64,000 nucleotides of DNA from Hyphomonas jannaschiana VP2 (GTDB lineage Bacteria; Pseudomonadota; Alphaproteobacteria; Caulobacterales; Hyphomonadaceae), in contig NZ_ARYJ01000003.1 in NCBI RefSeq assembly GCF_000685215.1, positions 330,431-394,430 of the forward strand, given 5' to 3'. Position numbers and translations under genes: made by a program. Each line of letters opens with the position of its first letter. Within the stretch, counting starts at the first letter, position 1. Positions 33,066 to 40,938 of the stretch are shown here, piece after piece. The notes under the pieces are model-generated. The model was not told the origin of the DNA. It was given only the letters and a program-made list of their open reading frames with translations, and made no database searches.

Positions 33066-33376
33066 GACACAGTCAGCAACCGTTCTTCGCTCCAGCGCTC
33101 ACCATGCTGGTCTGTCCAGCTGAATTCGATCATGGCCGTGCGGGTCGCGCGGGCGTGGAAGGTCAGGAAGGGATTGGCTGCGATGCCCGGAAAGAACTCG
33201 CCCTCGAAGATGATGTTGCCATCATAGGTGCAGCGGAACTGCTTGATGATGTTCCGCGGGATTGTTTCACCCTTGGAGTCACGGCGGTAGCCCGTTTCCA
33301 TGGGATGCTGGATCATCGCCTTCAGTTCGATGATTTCACCGGCGGTGGCCGTGTCGGGCGCGGATATGCGGATCAT
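33062..33376 (-). CDS. soxZ: Thiosulfate oxidation carrier complex protein SoxZ
   Basis: A 104-residue SoxZ, the immunoglobulin-like partner of SoxY. Conserved features are MIRISAPDTATAGEIIELKAMIQHPMETGYRRDSKG, IPRNIIKQFRCTYDG and a C-terminal WTDQHGERWSEE. It has no signal peptide of its own, as usual; it is exported with Tat-targeted SoxY. It follows soxY after 15 bases. Confidence 0.94.
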   Translation of the reverse strand: MIRISAPDTATAGEIIELKAMIQHPMETGYRRDSKGETIPRNIIKQFRCTYDGNIIFEGEFFPGIAANPFLTFHARATRTAMIEFSWTDQHGERWSEERLLTVS

Positions 33377-33391
33377 GTCGGCGCGCCTCCC

Positions 33392-33871
33392 TCAGCCGAT
33401 GATGCACGCTGCGAGCGTGACATAGGTGCTGCCCGTGCCGGACCAGAGCGTGCCATCGCTCATCTCGGCCACGACGCGGAGGGTCTGTGTCCCCGCCATC
33501 CGGACACGGGTGGAGATGTCGGCGCGGCCGGCGTGCGGACCCAACTGGAACCGGGCGATGGTTGCGATGGGATTTCGCGGAGACAGGATGACGATCTGCT
33601 TCACATAATCGTCTTCGCTCATGGGGCTGGTGACGGTGACCCCCACAGGCACCGAATTGCCATTCTCCGCAATCGGCGGAAGGGTGACGGTAACCCGGCC
33701 TTCATTGATGGGGCGGTCGCCGAAAAGCTCGCGGATGGCCTGATCTGCATCTTCCGGAGTGGCAAAGGCGGCTGGAGCAAGAAAAGAGCCCACAGCCACG
33801 GCGGCTGTCGACGCCAGAATGGCACGGCGCGTCAGGAGCTGCCTTGTCTGTTTCTTATGGCCTGTCTGCAT
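33392..33871 (-). CDS. soxY: Sulfur carrier protein SoxY with atypical C-terminus
   Basis: A 159-residue SoxY with a Tat signal (LLTRRAILASTAAVAVGSFLAPAAFA) and the SoxY core (INEGRVTVTLPPIAENGNSVPVGVTVTSPM, FQLGPHAGRADISTRVRMAGTQTLRVVAEMSDG). The terminal swinging arm, normally GGCGG, reads AACIIG here, confirmed from the codons GCA GCG TGC ATC ATC GGC before TGA. The substrate-carrying Cys (residue 156) is kept but its glycine neighbours are not. It overlaps soxX by one base. Confidence 0.9.
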   Translation of the reverse strand: MQTGHKKQTRQLLTRRAILASTAAVAVGSFLAPAAFATPEDADQAIRELFGDRPINEGRVTVTLPPIAENGNSVPVGVTVTSPMSEDDYVKQIVILSPRNPIATIARFQLGPHAGRADISTRVRMAGTQTLRVVAEMSDGTLWSGTGSTYVTLAACIIG

Positions 33872-34326
33872 CAGTCTGTCTGCGTTTCCAAAAAGGCGAC
33901 CAGGTCTTCAACTTCCTGAGCGTTAAGGGCGGGTGCGCCTTTGTACGCCTCGCCGACCTGACGAAGCCCGTCTGTCCGGTAGTAGGATGGCATCACAGTG
34001 TCTGGCCAAATGGTTTGGGCGTCAATAATGCGATACCGGATCTGGCCTGCATCCAGACGGTCGCCGATACCGGTCAGGGGCGGCCCGACATTGCCCTGAA
34101 ACTCAGCGTCGAGGCTGGCCAGCTGATGGCAGAGGAGGCAATGCCCGCTGTCTCGCGACGTGAAAACCTGCTGCCCGCGCTGCGCATCACCTTGCCGGCC
34201 CTCAAGCGGGGCTGGAACGGCGTCTCCCACAATTGTTACCGGACTTGCCAGCCGGTCATTCGAGGCCTGGTTGCACGCAGACGGGACAAGGAGGCACAGC
34301 AAGGCGGCTGCAGCGGCCGGTTTCAT
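33871..34326 (-). CDS. soxX: Sulfur-oxidation c-type cytochrome SoxX
   Basis: A 151-residue exported monohaem cytochrome with a lipoprotein-like signal (MKPAAAAALLCLLVPSAC). The haem motif is HCLLCH in RDSGHCLLCHQLA, followed by FQGNVGPPLTGIGDR and the Met-ligand region TVMPSYYRTDGLRQVGEAYKG and ending EDLVAFLETQTD, all characteristic of SoxX. It pairs with SoxA. It overlaps the fccB-like gene upstream by 4 bases. Confidence 0.92.
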   Translation of the reverse strand: MKPAAAAALLCLLVPSACNQASNDRLASPVTIVGDAVPAPLEGRQGDAQRGQQVFTSRDSGHCLLCHQLASLDAEFQGNVGPPLTGIGDRLDAGQIRYRIIDAQTIWPDTVMPSYYRTDGLRQVGEAYKGAPALNAQEVEDLVAFLETQTD

Positions 34327-35600
34327 CCAAATGTCTGCCCGGTAATTGTGTGGAACCAGGTCCTCGCCTGCAGTGCTTCATTATGTCGGATGATGTCTTC
34401 AGCCATCAGCGGGCTGAGGCCACCCGACCCGGGAACTGATTGCAGCGTGCCGTCGGCATTCGTGTAGACACCCGTAATCGAAACGGCCGTGTCGTCCGAG
34501 AGATAGGAATAGCAGGTATTGGTCAGGGTCGTCGGTTCAGGCGCCTGGCCCGAGAGGATCGCCGTGATCTGCAAGGCGCAAAGTTTGGCCTGCAGATTGG
34601 CCGAGAAGGCTGATTTCGGCATGGGGGAAGCAATTGTCGCGTCGCCGATGACGTGAATGTCAGGCTGGAGCGTCGAACTGAAAGACAAGGGATCGATCGG
34701 GCACCAGCCTGTCATGTCGGCCACACCGGCCTTGTGGGCAATCGCACCGGCCTGCTGGGGCGGAATGACATTGGCCACGTCGGCGCGAATGTCTTCAAAC
34801 TCTGTCGACAGAATGCCTGATGCCGGCGCGACCGATACGACACGGCCGAATTCATTGGCGCCGTATCGTTCTATTACGTCCGGATAGAGATCACTCCATG
34901 CCTGTTCAAACAGGGGTTGTTTCGAGAACTTGTCCTGCGCGTCCAGAATCAGAAGGCGTGATTTCGGCTTGTGCGTTTTCAGATAGTGGGCGATCAGGCT
35001 GGCGCGCTCATAAGGGCCCGGCGGGCAGCGGAACGGGGCAGGCGGAACTGAGATAACGACAAGGCCGCCATCTTCCATAGCCTCAAGCTGCTTACGAAGC
35101 AGCACGGTCTGAGGACCGGCCTTCCACGCGTGAGGCATCAGATCGGCAGCGGCCTTGTCATACCCTTCGATGGCGCCCCAGCGAAAATCGATTCCCGGTG
35201 ACAGGACGAGTTTGTCGTAAGGAAGGGTGTCTCCGGATTTTACCGAAACTGTCCGGGCCACAGGATCGACATCGACGGCCGCGTCAGGAACGATGTCTAT
35301 GCCTTCGGCTTTCAGCGCATCATAGCCGAAGCGTTGCTTTGAAAGGTCACGCATGCCGGCAATCACCAGATTGCTGAAGGGGCAGGCATAATAATCCGCG
35401 TTCGGCTCTATCAGCGTGACGGACGCAGATGGCATGGCGCGTTTCAGGAAGCGTGCTGCCGTGGCGCCGCCAAAGCCGCCTCCGATAACGACAAGGCGGG
35501 CACGGACTTGTGCGGCGGCCGGAAAAGGCAAAGCCGCAAAGGCGGTTACTCCGGAGAGCGACAGCAGGAGATCGCGTCTGTTGAGAAAAGCGTCCGTCAT
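34323..35600 (-). CDS. fccB: Flavocytochrome c sulfide dehydrogenase flavoprotein (FccB/SoxF-like)
   Basis: A 425-residue exported FAD enzyme with a Tat-like signal (NRRDLLLSLSGVTAFAALPFPAAAQ). FAD-binding VVIGGGFGGATAARFLKRA follows, then the cysteine-containing NADYYACPFSNLVIAGMRD, the second Cys in VADMTGWCPIDPLSF, and IHVIGDATIA; these match FccB/SoxF. It oxidises sulfide or persulfide sulfur and passes electrons to a small cytochrome. The preceding cytochrome gene overlaps it by 4 bases and is its likely haem subunit. Confidence 0.9.
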   Translation of the reverse strand: MTDAFLNRRDLLLSLSGVTAFAALPFPAAAQVRARLVVIGGGFGGATAARFLKRAMPSASVTLIEPNADYYACPFSNLVIAGMRDLSKQRFGYDALKAEGIDIVPDAAVDVDPVARTVSVKSGDTLPYDKLVLSPGIDFRWGAIEGYDKAAADLMPHAWKAGPQTVLLRKQLEAMEDGGLVVISVPPAPFRCPPGPYERASLIAHYLKTHKPKSRLLILDAQDKFSKQPLFEQAWSDLYPDVIERYGANEFGRVVSVAPASGILSTEFEDIRADVANVIPPQQAGAIAHKAGVADMTGWCPIDPLSFSSTLQPDIHVIGDATIASPMPKSAFSANLQAKLCALQITAILSGQAPEPTTLTNTCYSYLSDDTAVSITGVYTNADGTLQSVPGSGGLSPLMAEDIIRHNEALQARTWFHTITGQTFG

Positions 35601-35941
35601 TCCGTAACCGACTCCGCAAGATAGGTGCTGATCGCGTCAATATCTGCTTCGGTATAGCCACGCATCATGCGATGCATGACGCTGCCGCCGTCAACATCAG
35701 ACTTGTAGTGCAGAAGGGACAGGCGGATCTGGTCTGACGTTCGTCCTTCAAGGCTGGCAATCGCGCCGCCCTGCGGCCCGTGACATCCGGAGCAGGAGAG
35801 CGCAAGGATGGCTGGCGCGCTGAGATCGGCAACCTCACCGGAGGCGTCTTCAGTCTGCGTTCCGGCCGGCGCCGACTCACAGGCGCTGACGAGAAGCGTG
35901 AACAAAGCGAACGCGGTCAGCTTTACTGACGGCTTGAGCAT
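35597..35941 (-). CDS. Monohaem cytochrome c, FccA/SoxE-like
   Basis: A 114-residue lipoprotein-like c-type cytochrome (MLKPSVKLTAFALFTLLVSAC). The single haem site is LSCSGCHGPQGGAI, and the axial Met is probably in VMHRMMRGYTEADIDAISTYLA. It starts 2 bases after the stop of the molybdenum enzyme gene and overlaps fccB. By position it could be the electron acceptor of FccB, of the IorAB-like enzyme, or of both. Confidence 0.85.
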   Translation of the reverse strand: MLKPSVKLTAFALFTLLVSACESAPAGTQTEDASGEVADLSAPAILALSCSGCHGPQGGAIASLEGRTSDQIRLSLLHYKSDVDGGSVMHRMMRGYTEADIDAISTYLAESVTE

Positions 35942-35943
35942 CT

Positions 35944-38130
35944 CTATCTCAGTGCCTGGTCCTTGAGGGGCAACTGCCGGATACGCTTGCCGGTCGCAGC
36001 AAAGATTGCATTTAGCACGGCCGGCGGTGCAGCGGCGATTGTGGGTTCGCCCACACCGCCCCAGAAGCCGCCGGATGGCATGACCAGGGTTTCAACGTCC
36101 GGCATTTCGGCAATCCGCATCGAATTGTAGGTATTGAAATTCTTCTGCTGTGCCTCGCCTTCTTCGAAGGTGATTTCCTCGTGCAGCATCGCTGAAAGAC
36201 CGTAGACGAACGAGCCGAAGACCTGTGCTTCGATCTGCTGCGGGTTCACAGCGTAGCCGGGGTCAGTGGCGGCGACGATGCGGTGCATCTTCAAGGCGCC
36301 ATCGTCATCGACAGTCACTTCCGCACAGGCCGCAGTATAGCTGCCGAAGGAGTAGAAGCCACAGAGCCCGCGGGACAATCCGTCATCGGCGCCCCATCCG
36401 GACTTGTCAGCCACCGCTTGCAGGACGGCCGCCATTTTCGGGCTGTCCTTGAGGTGCGCCAGCCTGAACTCCAATGGATCGCGGCCTGCAGCATACGCCA
36501 GCTCGTCCATGAAGCATTCCAGATAGATGGCATTCTGGTTGGCGTTCACACCGCGCCAGAAACCCGGCCGGACAGGCGGGTTTCGCATTGCATGATCCAC
36601 CAGCAGCGACGGAAAAGTGTACTTGATCGTCTGGTCTTCGACGCGGGGATCGACGCCAGAGGGCAGCAGCCCCTGGAACACGACGATGTCCATGCCGTCC
36701 ACCAGAGCCTGAGGCATGATGCCTGCCAGGATGGACTGGCCAGAGATCCGGATTTTCAGGCCAAGGAGATTGCCGTCCGCATCCAGTGCGCCCTGGCAAC
36801 GAGCTTTGGTGGTCGGATGGTAGAAGCCTTGCTCCATGTCTTCTTCACGGGACCAGAGCAATTTGATCGGAGTCCCCGGCATCTGCTTTGCGATTTTAAC
36901 GGTTTGCGAGATGTAATCCGTGGCGCCTTTGCGCCCAAAACCGCCACCGAGCAGCTGTTTATAGACTTCGCATTGCTGGATCGGCAGATCTGCGGCTTCC
37001 GATGTAGCGGCCAGTGCGGCTTCGCCATTCTGGGTCGGGCACCAGACCTCACACTTGTCTGCCGTCCACAGCGCGATGGCGTTCATGGGTTCCATGCAGG
37101 CATGGTTCTGGTGGGGGGCATTGTAACGCGCTTCGATGACCTGCGCGGCCCCTTCAAAAGCCGCGTCGACATCGCCGACCTTGTTGCCCACAAAGGCTTC
37201 GTTGGCCGTCAGCCCCTCAATGAGGTCTGCCTCGAAGGCAGAGCTTGAGAAGTTGGAGCCTTCGCCAGCTTCCCATTCGATGGGCAACGCATCGAGCGCC
37301 GTCTTTGCCTGCCACCAATAGTCGGCCACTACGGCCACGGCGGTGTCATCGACCTTCACCACCGCTTTCACGCCGGGCATTGAGCTGACAGCCTCTGCAT
37401 CGAATGATTTCAGCGTTCCGCCGCGTTTCGGTGCCGCTTTGACGGCAGCGTTCAGCATGCCGTCCATCTTCATGTCAGTGGTGTAGAGCTGTTTCCCGGT
37501 GACTTTGTCGACCGTGTCCAGCCGTTTAACCGGCTTGCCGATCAGCTCCCATTCGGAAGGATCTTTCAGCGTGACAGCCTCCGGCGCCGGCAGTTTCGCA
37601 GCATCTGCGACAACTTCGCCGAATCGCAGGGTCTTGCCGGTCGGGTCATGGGTGATGATGCTTTTGGCGGCAGAACATTCTTCGGCGGGCACACCCCAGC
37701 GGTTGGCGGCGGCCTGAATGAGCATCATGCGTGCAGCTGCACCGCCTTCGCGTACATAGTCCTGGCTGGTGCGGATCCCGCGGCTGCCGCCTGTCAGGAA
37801 GTCGCCCCAAACCCGGTCACGCGCAAGATTCTCGCCCGGGGTCGGGTATTCGGTCTTCACATAGTCCCAGTTGCATTCCAGCTCCTCGGCGACCAGCTGA
37901 GCCAAGCCGGTCAGAGTGCCCTGACCCATTTCCGAGCGGGCGATACGGATCGTGACCACATCGTCGGTGCCGATATGGACCCATGCGTTCACTTCCGGTG
38001 GTGGCGGGCCGGCGTCCGCCGGGGCGTCTTTATCGCCCGGAGCGCAAGCTGAGAGAATACCGATTGTCAGTCCGGTGGCGCCTGTGCCGACGATAAATCC
38101 GCGGCGGGAGATGCCTGCTATAGAAGTCAT
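35944..38130 (-). CDS. Molybdopterin-cytosine-dinucleotide oxidoreductase large subunit (IorB-like, Tat-exported)
   Basis: A 728-residue xanthine-oxidase-family molybdenum subunit. The Tat signal SRRGFIVGTGATGLTIGILSAC places it in the periplasm or anchors it as a lipoprotein. Family motifs are SEMGQGTLTGLAQLVAEEL, GGGFGRKGATDYI, RPGFWRGVNANQNAIYLECFMDELA and the catalytic Glu in GFWGGVGEPTIAAAPPAVLNA. ATG 38130 has GAGGAGG upstream. It resembles isoquinoline-1-oxidoreductase and aldehyde dehydrogenase large subunits, which hydroxylate N-heterocycles or oxidise aldehydes. It is translationally linked to cytochrome and sox genes, an unusual context. Confidence 0.9.
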   Translation of the reverse strand: MTSIAGISRRGFIVGTGATGLTIGILSACAPGDKDAPADAGPPPPEVNAWVHIGTDDVVTIRIARSEMGQGTLTGLAQLVAEELECNWDYVKTEYPTPGENLARDRVWGDFLTGGSRGIRTSQDYVREGGAAARMMLIQAAANRWGVPAEECSAAKSIITHDPTGKTLRFGEVVADAAKLPAPEAVTLKDPSEWELIGKPVKRLDTVDKVTGKQLYTTDMKMDGMLNAAVKAAPKRGGTLKSFDAEAVSSMPGVKAVVKVDDTAVAVVADYWWQAKTALDALPIEWEAGEGSNFSSSAFEADLIEGLTANEAFVGNKVGDVDAAFEGAAQVIEARYNAPHQNHACMEPMNAIALWTADKCEVWCPTQNGEAALAATSEAADLPIQQCEVYKQLLGGGFGRKGATDYISQTVKIAKQMPGTPIKLLWSREEDMEQGFYHPTTKARCQGALDADGNLLGLKIRISGQSILAGIMPQALVDGMDIVVFQGLLPSGVDPRVEDQTIKYTFPSLLVDHAMRNPPVRPGFWRGVNANQNAIYLECFMDELAYAAGRDPLEFRLAHLKDSPKMAAVLQAVADKSGWGADDGLSRGLCGFYSFGSYTAACAEVTVDDDGALKMHRIVAATDPGYAVNPQQIEAQVFGSFVYGLSAMLHEEITFEEGEAQQKNFNTYNSMRIAEMPDVETLVMPSGGFWGGVGEPTIAAAPPAVLNAIFAATGKRIRQLPLKDQALR

Positions 38131-38144
38131 GTTTCGAATCCTCC

Positions 38145-38600
38145 TCAGGCTTTCTTCGTTTTGGCCAGGTGAATGCCCTTGCGGACGCGTGTGAATGTCC
38201 CGCACCGGCAGATATTGGTGATGGCTGCGTCGATGTCTTCGTCTGTGGCGTCCGGGTTTTCGTTCAGCAGGCCCGCAGCCGCCATGATCATGCCGGGCTG
38301 GCAATACCCGCATTGCGGTACATCAAGTTCGACCCAGGCTTGCTGGACCGGATGGCTCCCATCTTCGGAGAGGCCTTCGATTGTCGTGATTTCTTCTTCT
38401 CCGGAGAGTGCGCCCACGGGATAGACGCAGGACCGGACGGCCTGGCCATCGATATGGATGGTGCAGGCGCCGCACTCAGCGATTCCGCAGCCATATTTGG
38501 TTCCGGTCAGGCCAAGTTGCTCCCGCAGGACCCAGAGCAGCGGGGTCGACTCGTCAACATCCACCGTCATTACCTGTCCGTTGATCTTGAGAGTAGCCAT
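38145..38600 (-). CDS. 2Fe-2S subunit of the molybdenum hydroxylase (IorA-like)
   Basis: A 151-residue two-cluster ferredoxin subunit. The plant-type cluster is in [17 protein letters not shown] plus a following Cys, and the second cluster is CGYCQPGM with NICRCGTF. The start is ATG 38600 ([18 protein letters not shown]); upstream in-frame ATGs add an unlikely extension. It has no signal peptide and would be exported bound to the Tat-targeted large subunit. It is the first gene of the ~13-kb minus-strand operon. Confidence 0.93.
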   Translation of the reverse strand: MATLKINGQVMTVDVDESTPLLWVLREQLGLTGTKYGCGIAECGACTIHIDGQAVRSCVYPVGALSGEEEITTIEGLSEDGSHPVQQAWVELDVPQCGYCQPGMIMAAAGLLNENPDATDEDIDAAITNICRCGTFTRVRKGIHLAKTKKA

Positions 38601-38844
38601 TTCTTGCTCCGACTTCCTGACACTGTTCCCTTGGGTGAAGACTAAGCCAATCGTTCCGGCATTGCACTCCCTGGCGGCCCAAAATTTTTTATATCTGGTC
38701 TCACGGGCCCTCACGTCTCCGTTTCTGAACGGAAGTTGAGTGGCTTGTGCCGCGAGGACACCTCTTGGACCGCAGCCTGGAATAGTAAAAGGATATGACC
38801 TCCTGACCATCGCAAATCGGCATTGGTTCAGCAGGAGGGACAAA
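38601..38844. promoter_or_regulatory. Divergent promoter of the iorAB-sox-Moco operon and an SDR gene
   Basis: This 244-base region must hold the promoter of the long minus-strand operon. On the minus strand a TATAAA lies in an AT-rich block around 38681-38694; no good -35 is seen. On the plus strand TCCCTTGGGTGAAG (38627-38640) partly resembles the repeat arms at 43113-43192. AGGAGG precedes the SDR start. Confidence 0.4.
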
Positions 38845-39687
38845 ATGGACAAGAAAAACTACGTCGAAGGCAAATCGATCATCGTTACGGGTGCGGCTGG
38901 CGGGTTCGGGAAGCTGGTGAGTGCCAAGGCTGCGGCTCTCGGTGCGAAGGTCACCTGTGCTGATATTGACGAAGCAGCTTTAGAGAAAAGCGTCGTGGAC
39001 ATACGCGACGCAGGCGGAATTGCGCAGGCAGTTCCTGCTGACGTCACCAGCATTGAGCAGATGAACGCATTGGCAGGCGCCGCTACAAGCGCCTATGGGC
39101 GGGTCGATGTCATGCTGAACAATGCCGGCATCATGCCGCTTGCTCTCTATGCTGACCATCAGGCCGCGCTTGAAAAATGGAATCGTTGTATCGACATCAA
39201 TTTCAAAGGTGTGCTCAACGGTATTGTCTGTGTCTTCGATCAGATGATGGCGCAGGGAGAGGGGCACGTCATCAATGTCTCGTCCATCTACGGCAATTTT
39301 CCGACCTATGGCGCAGCTGTCTATGGGGCGACCAAATCTGCCGTGAACTTCCTGTCGGAATCCCTGAGGGTTGAAGCGCGGGGCAAGATCAAGGTGACGA
39401 TCGTGAAGCCGACCGGCGTGCCGGGGACAGGGCTCGGTGCCGGTGTTGTCAATCCCGCCGCCGTGATCGGTATCGTTGGCCAGAATGCCGGTGAATATGT
39501 GGAACTTATCGGACAGTACCGGGACGGAGCTCTGGACGCTTCCAACGTGGATCCCGAACAGATGAATTATGTCGTGCTGGATCCTGAATTTATCGCCGAC
39601 CAGATCATCCATGCAATCAATCAGCCCAAAGGCGTTTCCATCGGGGACATCACCGTGAGGGCATCAGGCGATCACTATGTCCTCTGA
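38845..39687 (+). CDS. Short-chain dehydrogenase/reductase
   Basis: A 280-residue classical SDR with [33 protein letters not shown], the Ser in VSSIYGNFP and YGATK as the Tyr/Lys pair. ATG 38845 has AGGAGG upstream and starts [16 protein letters not shown], the usual N-terminus. It diverges from the molybdenum operon and converges on an AraC gene. Substrate unknown; a hydroxy-fatty-acyl or alicyclic alcohol is plausible given the nearby beta-oxidation genes. Confidence 0.88.
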   Translation: MDKKNYVEGKSIIVTGAAGGFGKLVSAKAAALGAKVTCADIDEAALEKSVVDIRDAGGIAQAVPADVTSIEQMNALAGAATSAYGRVDVMLNNAGIMPLALYADHQAALEKWNRCIDINFKGVLNGIVCVFDQMMAQGEGHVINVSSIYGNFPTYGAAVYGATKSAVNFLSESLRVEARGKIKVTIVKPTGVPGTGLGAGVVNPAAVIGIVGQNAGEYVELIGQYRDGALDASNVDPEQMNYVVLDPEFIADQIIHAINQPKGVSIGDITVRASGDHYVL

Positions 39688-39694
39688 GCGAGGC

Positions 39695-40711
39695 TCAGAT
39701 CCTGCGCTCCTGTGTTCCGTCGCGAAAAGAGCCGGGCGTCTGACCGGCCCAGCGTTTGAACGCGCGTGTAAAAGCGCTTTGTTCTGAAAAGCCGGTCAGG
39801 AAAGCCACTTCGGCGATGGAATAGCGTGTGTCGGACAGGAATTTTTCCGCCATCTGCCGGCGGGCCTCGTCGACCAGTGCCTGAAATGTGTAACCCTGTT
39901 CGGACAAGCGGCGCTGCAGGGTTCGGGCACTCATGCCAAGGGATAAGGCGATGTCGGCGAGGGTGGGGATACCTTCGCTGAGCATGTTGGCGATCTGAAG
40001 GACGACCCGGCGGTCAAGCGCGCTTTCTGTCGGTTCTTCGACAAGTGTTTCTTCAATATGGGATGTCAGGAACTTCCAGATGCTTTCATCCCCGACGGCA
40101 TTTGGCTGATCCAGCCGCTCTTCAGGCAGGATGATTGCGTCAATGTCTGCGCCAAAGGTGACCGGACAGCGGAAATAGGCCTCCAGGGCCGCAAGAGATC
40201 CCGCGGGTTCGGCGTGACGAAACTGGATGGCCTGGGGCTTGTTTTCCGGAAAAGTCGTTTCGCGGCACATCGCGACATAGGTTCCCAGTGTTCCCTCGGT
40301 GGAGAGGTGCATGCCCAGCCGTTCGGGCTCCGTCCGCTGGTGGGTCCACATGCAGATCCCGTCTTTCTCGACGAGCCGGAACGTCGCGGTTGTGTTGTAC
40401 GCGCGCGCATAGCGGTCCATCCGCCGGAAAGACCGGCGCAGGGTCGGCGCAGACTTCCAGGCAAGCCCGACAGCGCCAAAGTCCGCGCAGGTCATGGCAG
40501 CCGAAGTTCTCAGGTGAAAGCCGATGTCAGGAGCTTCGGCGGCAGCAATGGTTTCAAGCAGAGTGTAATAGGTGGTGTCACGCACCATCGTGGCCGGATT
40601 TGACGCCTCGGCTTCGGTAATGCCTGTACTTGCGAACAAATCCGACCGGTTCAGCGAAGCTGGCGACTGATCGATCATTTTTTTTACAAACATCGCAAGG
40701 ACGTATGTCAT
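39695..40711 (-). CDS. AraC-family regulator (OruR-like)
   Basis: A 338-residue regulator with an N-terminal arabinose-binding-type domain of the OruR/ArgR-like group (ADFGAVGLAWKSAPTLRRSFRRMDRYARAYN) and a C-terminal double helix-turn-helix (PTLADIALSLGMSARTLQRRLSEQGYTFQALVDEARRQMAEKFL, YSIAEVAFLTGFSEQSAFTRAFKRWAGQTPGSFR). ATG 40711 is preferred to ATG 40744 because MTYVLAMFVKKMID is a natural start. It is a candidate regulator of the adjacent SDR and the beta-oxidation genes. Confidence 0.86.
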   Translation of the reverse strand: MTYVLAMFVKKMIDQSPASLNRSDLFASTGITEAEASNPATMVRDTTYYTLLETIAAAEAPDIGFHLRTSAAMTCADFGAVGLAWKSAPTLRRSFRRMDRYARAYNTTATFRLVEKDGICMWTHQRTEPERLGMHLSTEGTLGTYVAMCRETTFPENKPQAIQFRHAEPAGSLAALEAYFRCPVTFGADIDAIILPEERLDQPNAVGDESIWKFLTSHIEETLVEEPTESALDRRVVLQIANMLSEGIPTLADIALSLGMSARTLQRRLSEQGYTFQALVDEARRQMAEKFLSDTRYSIAEVAFLTGFSEQSAFTRAFKRWAGQTPGSFRDGTQERRI

Positions 40712-40938
40712 GTTCCCCGATCCCGCACTTGCTGGCCAACTCACCCCGCCTGATCACCAAATACTCCCATAGGGCGTTTTTGGCCTTGCTCAAGCCTTCA
40801 TGACGTTATTTCGCCAGGCGAGGACCATTCTGTCGCGCTTGAAGTCGCTGTTGTGAGTGTGTGGCTTGATAATAGCCGGACACCAGCATGGCAGCACATG
40901 CGAAAACAGTACAGAGAATATGCGGCCTTCTGCGGAGA
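40712..40938. other. Intergenic region
   Basis: Between the AraC gene and the flavoenzyme gene, both on the minus strand. ATACTCCCATAGGGC at 40761-40775 partly matches the right arm of the inverted repeat at 43175-43192. No gene or terminator was recognised. Confidence 0.3.

Noticed and set aside
25666..38600. SoxB or SoxCD encoded within the cluster but unrecognised
   Set aside because: All long frames on both strands were read; none has the metallophosphatase motifs of SoxB or the sulfite-oxidase fold of SoxC. The only molybdenum subunit is of the xanthine-oxidase family.
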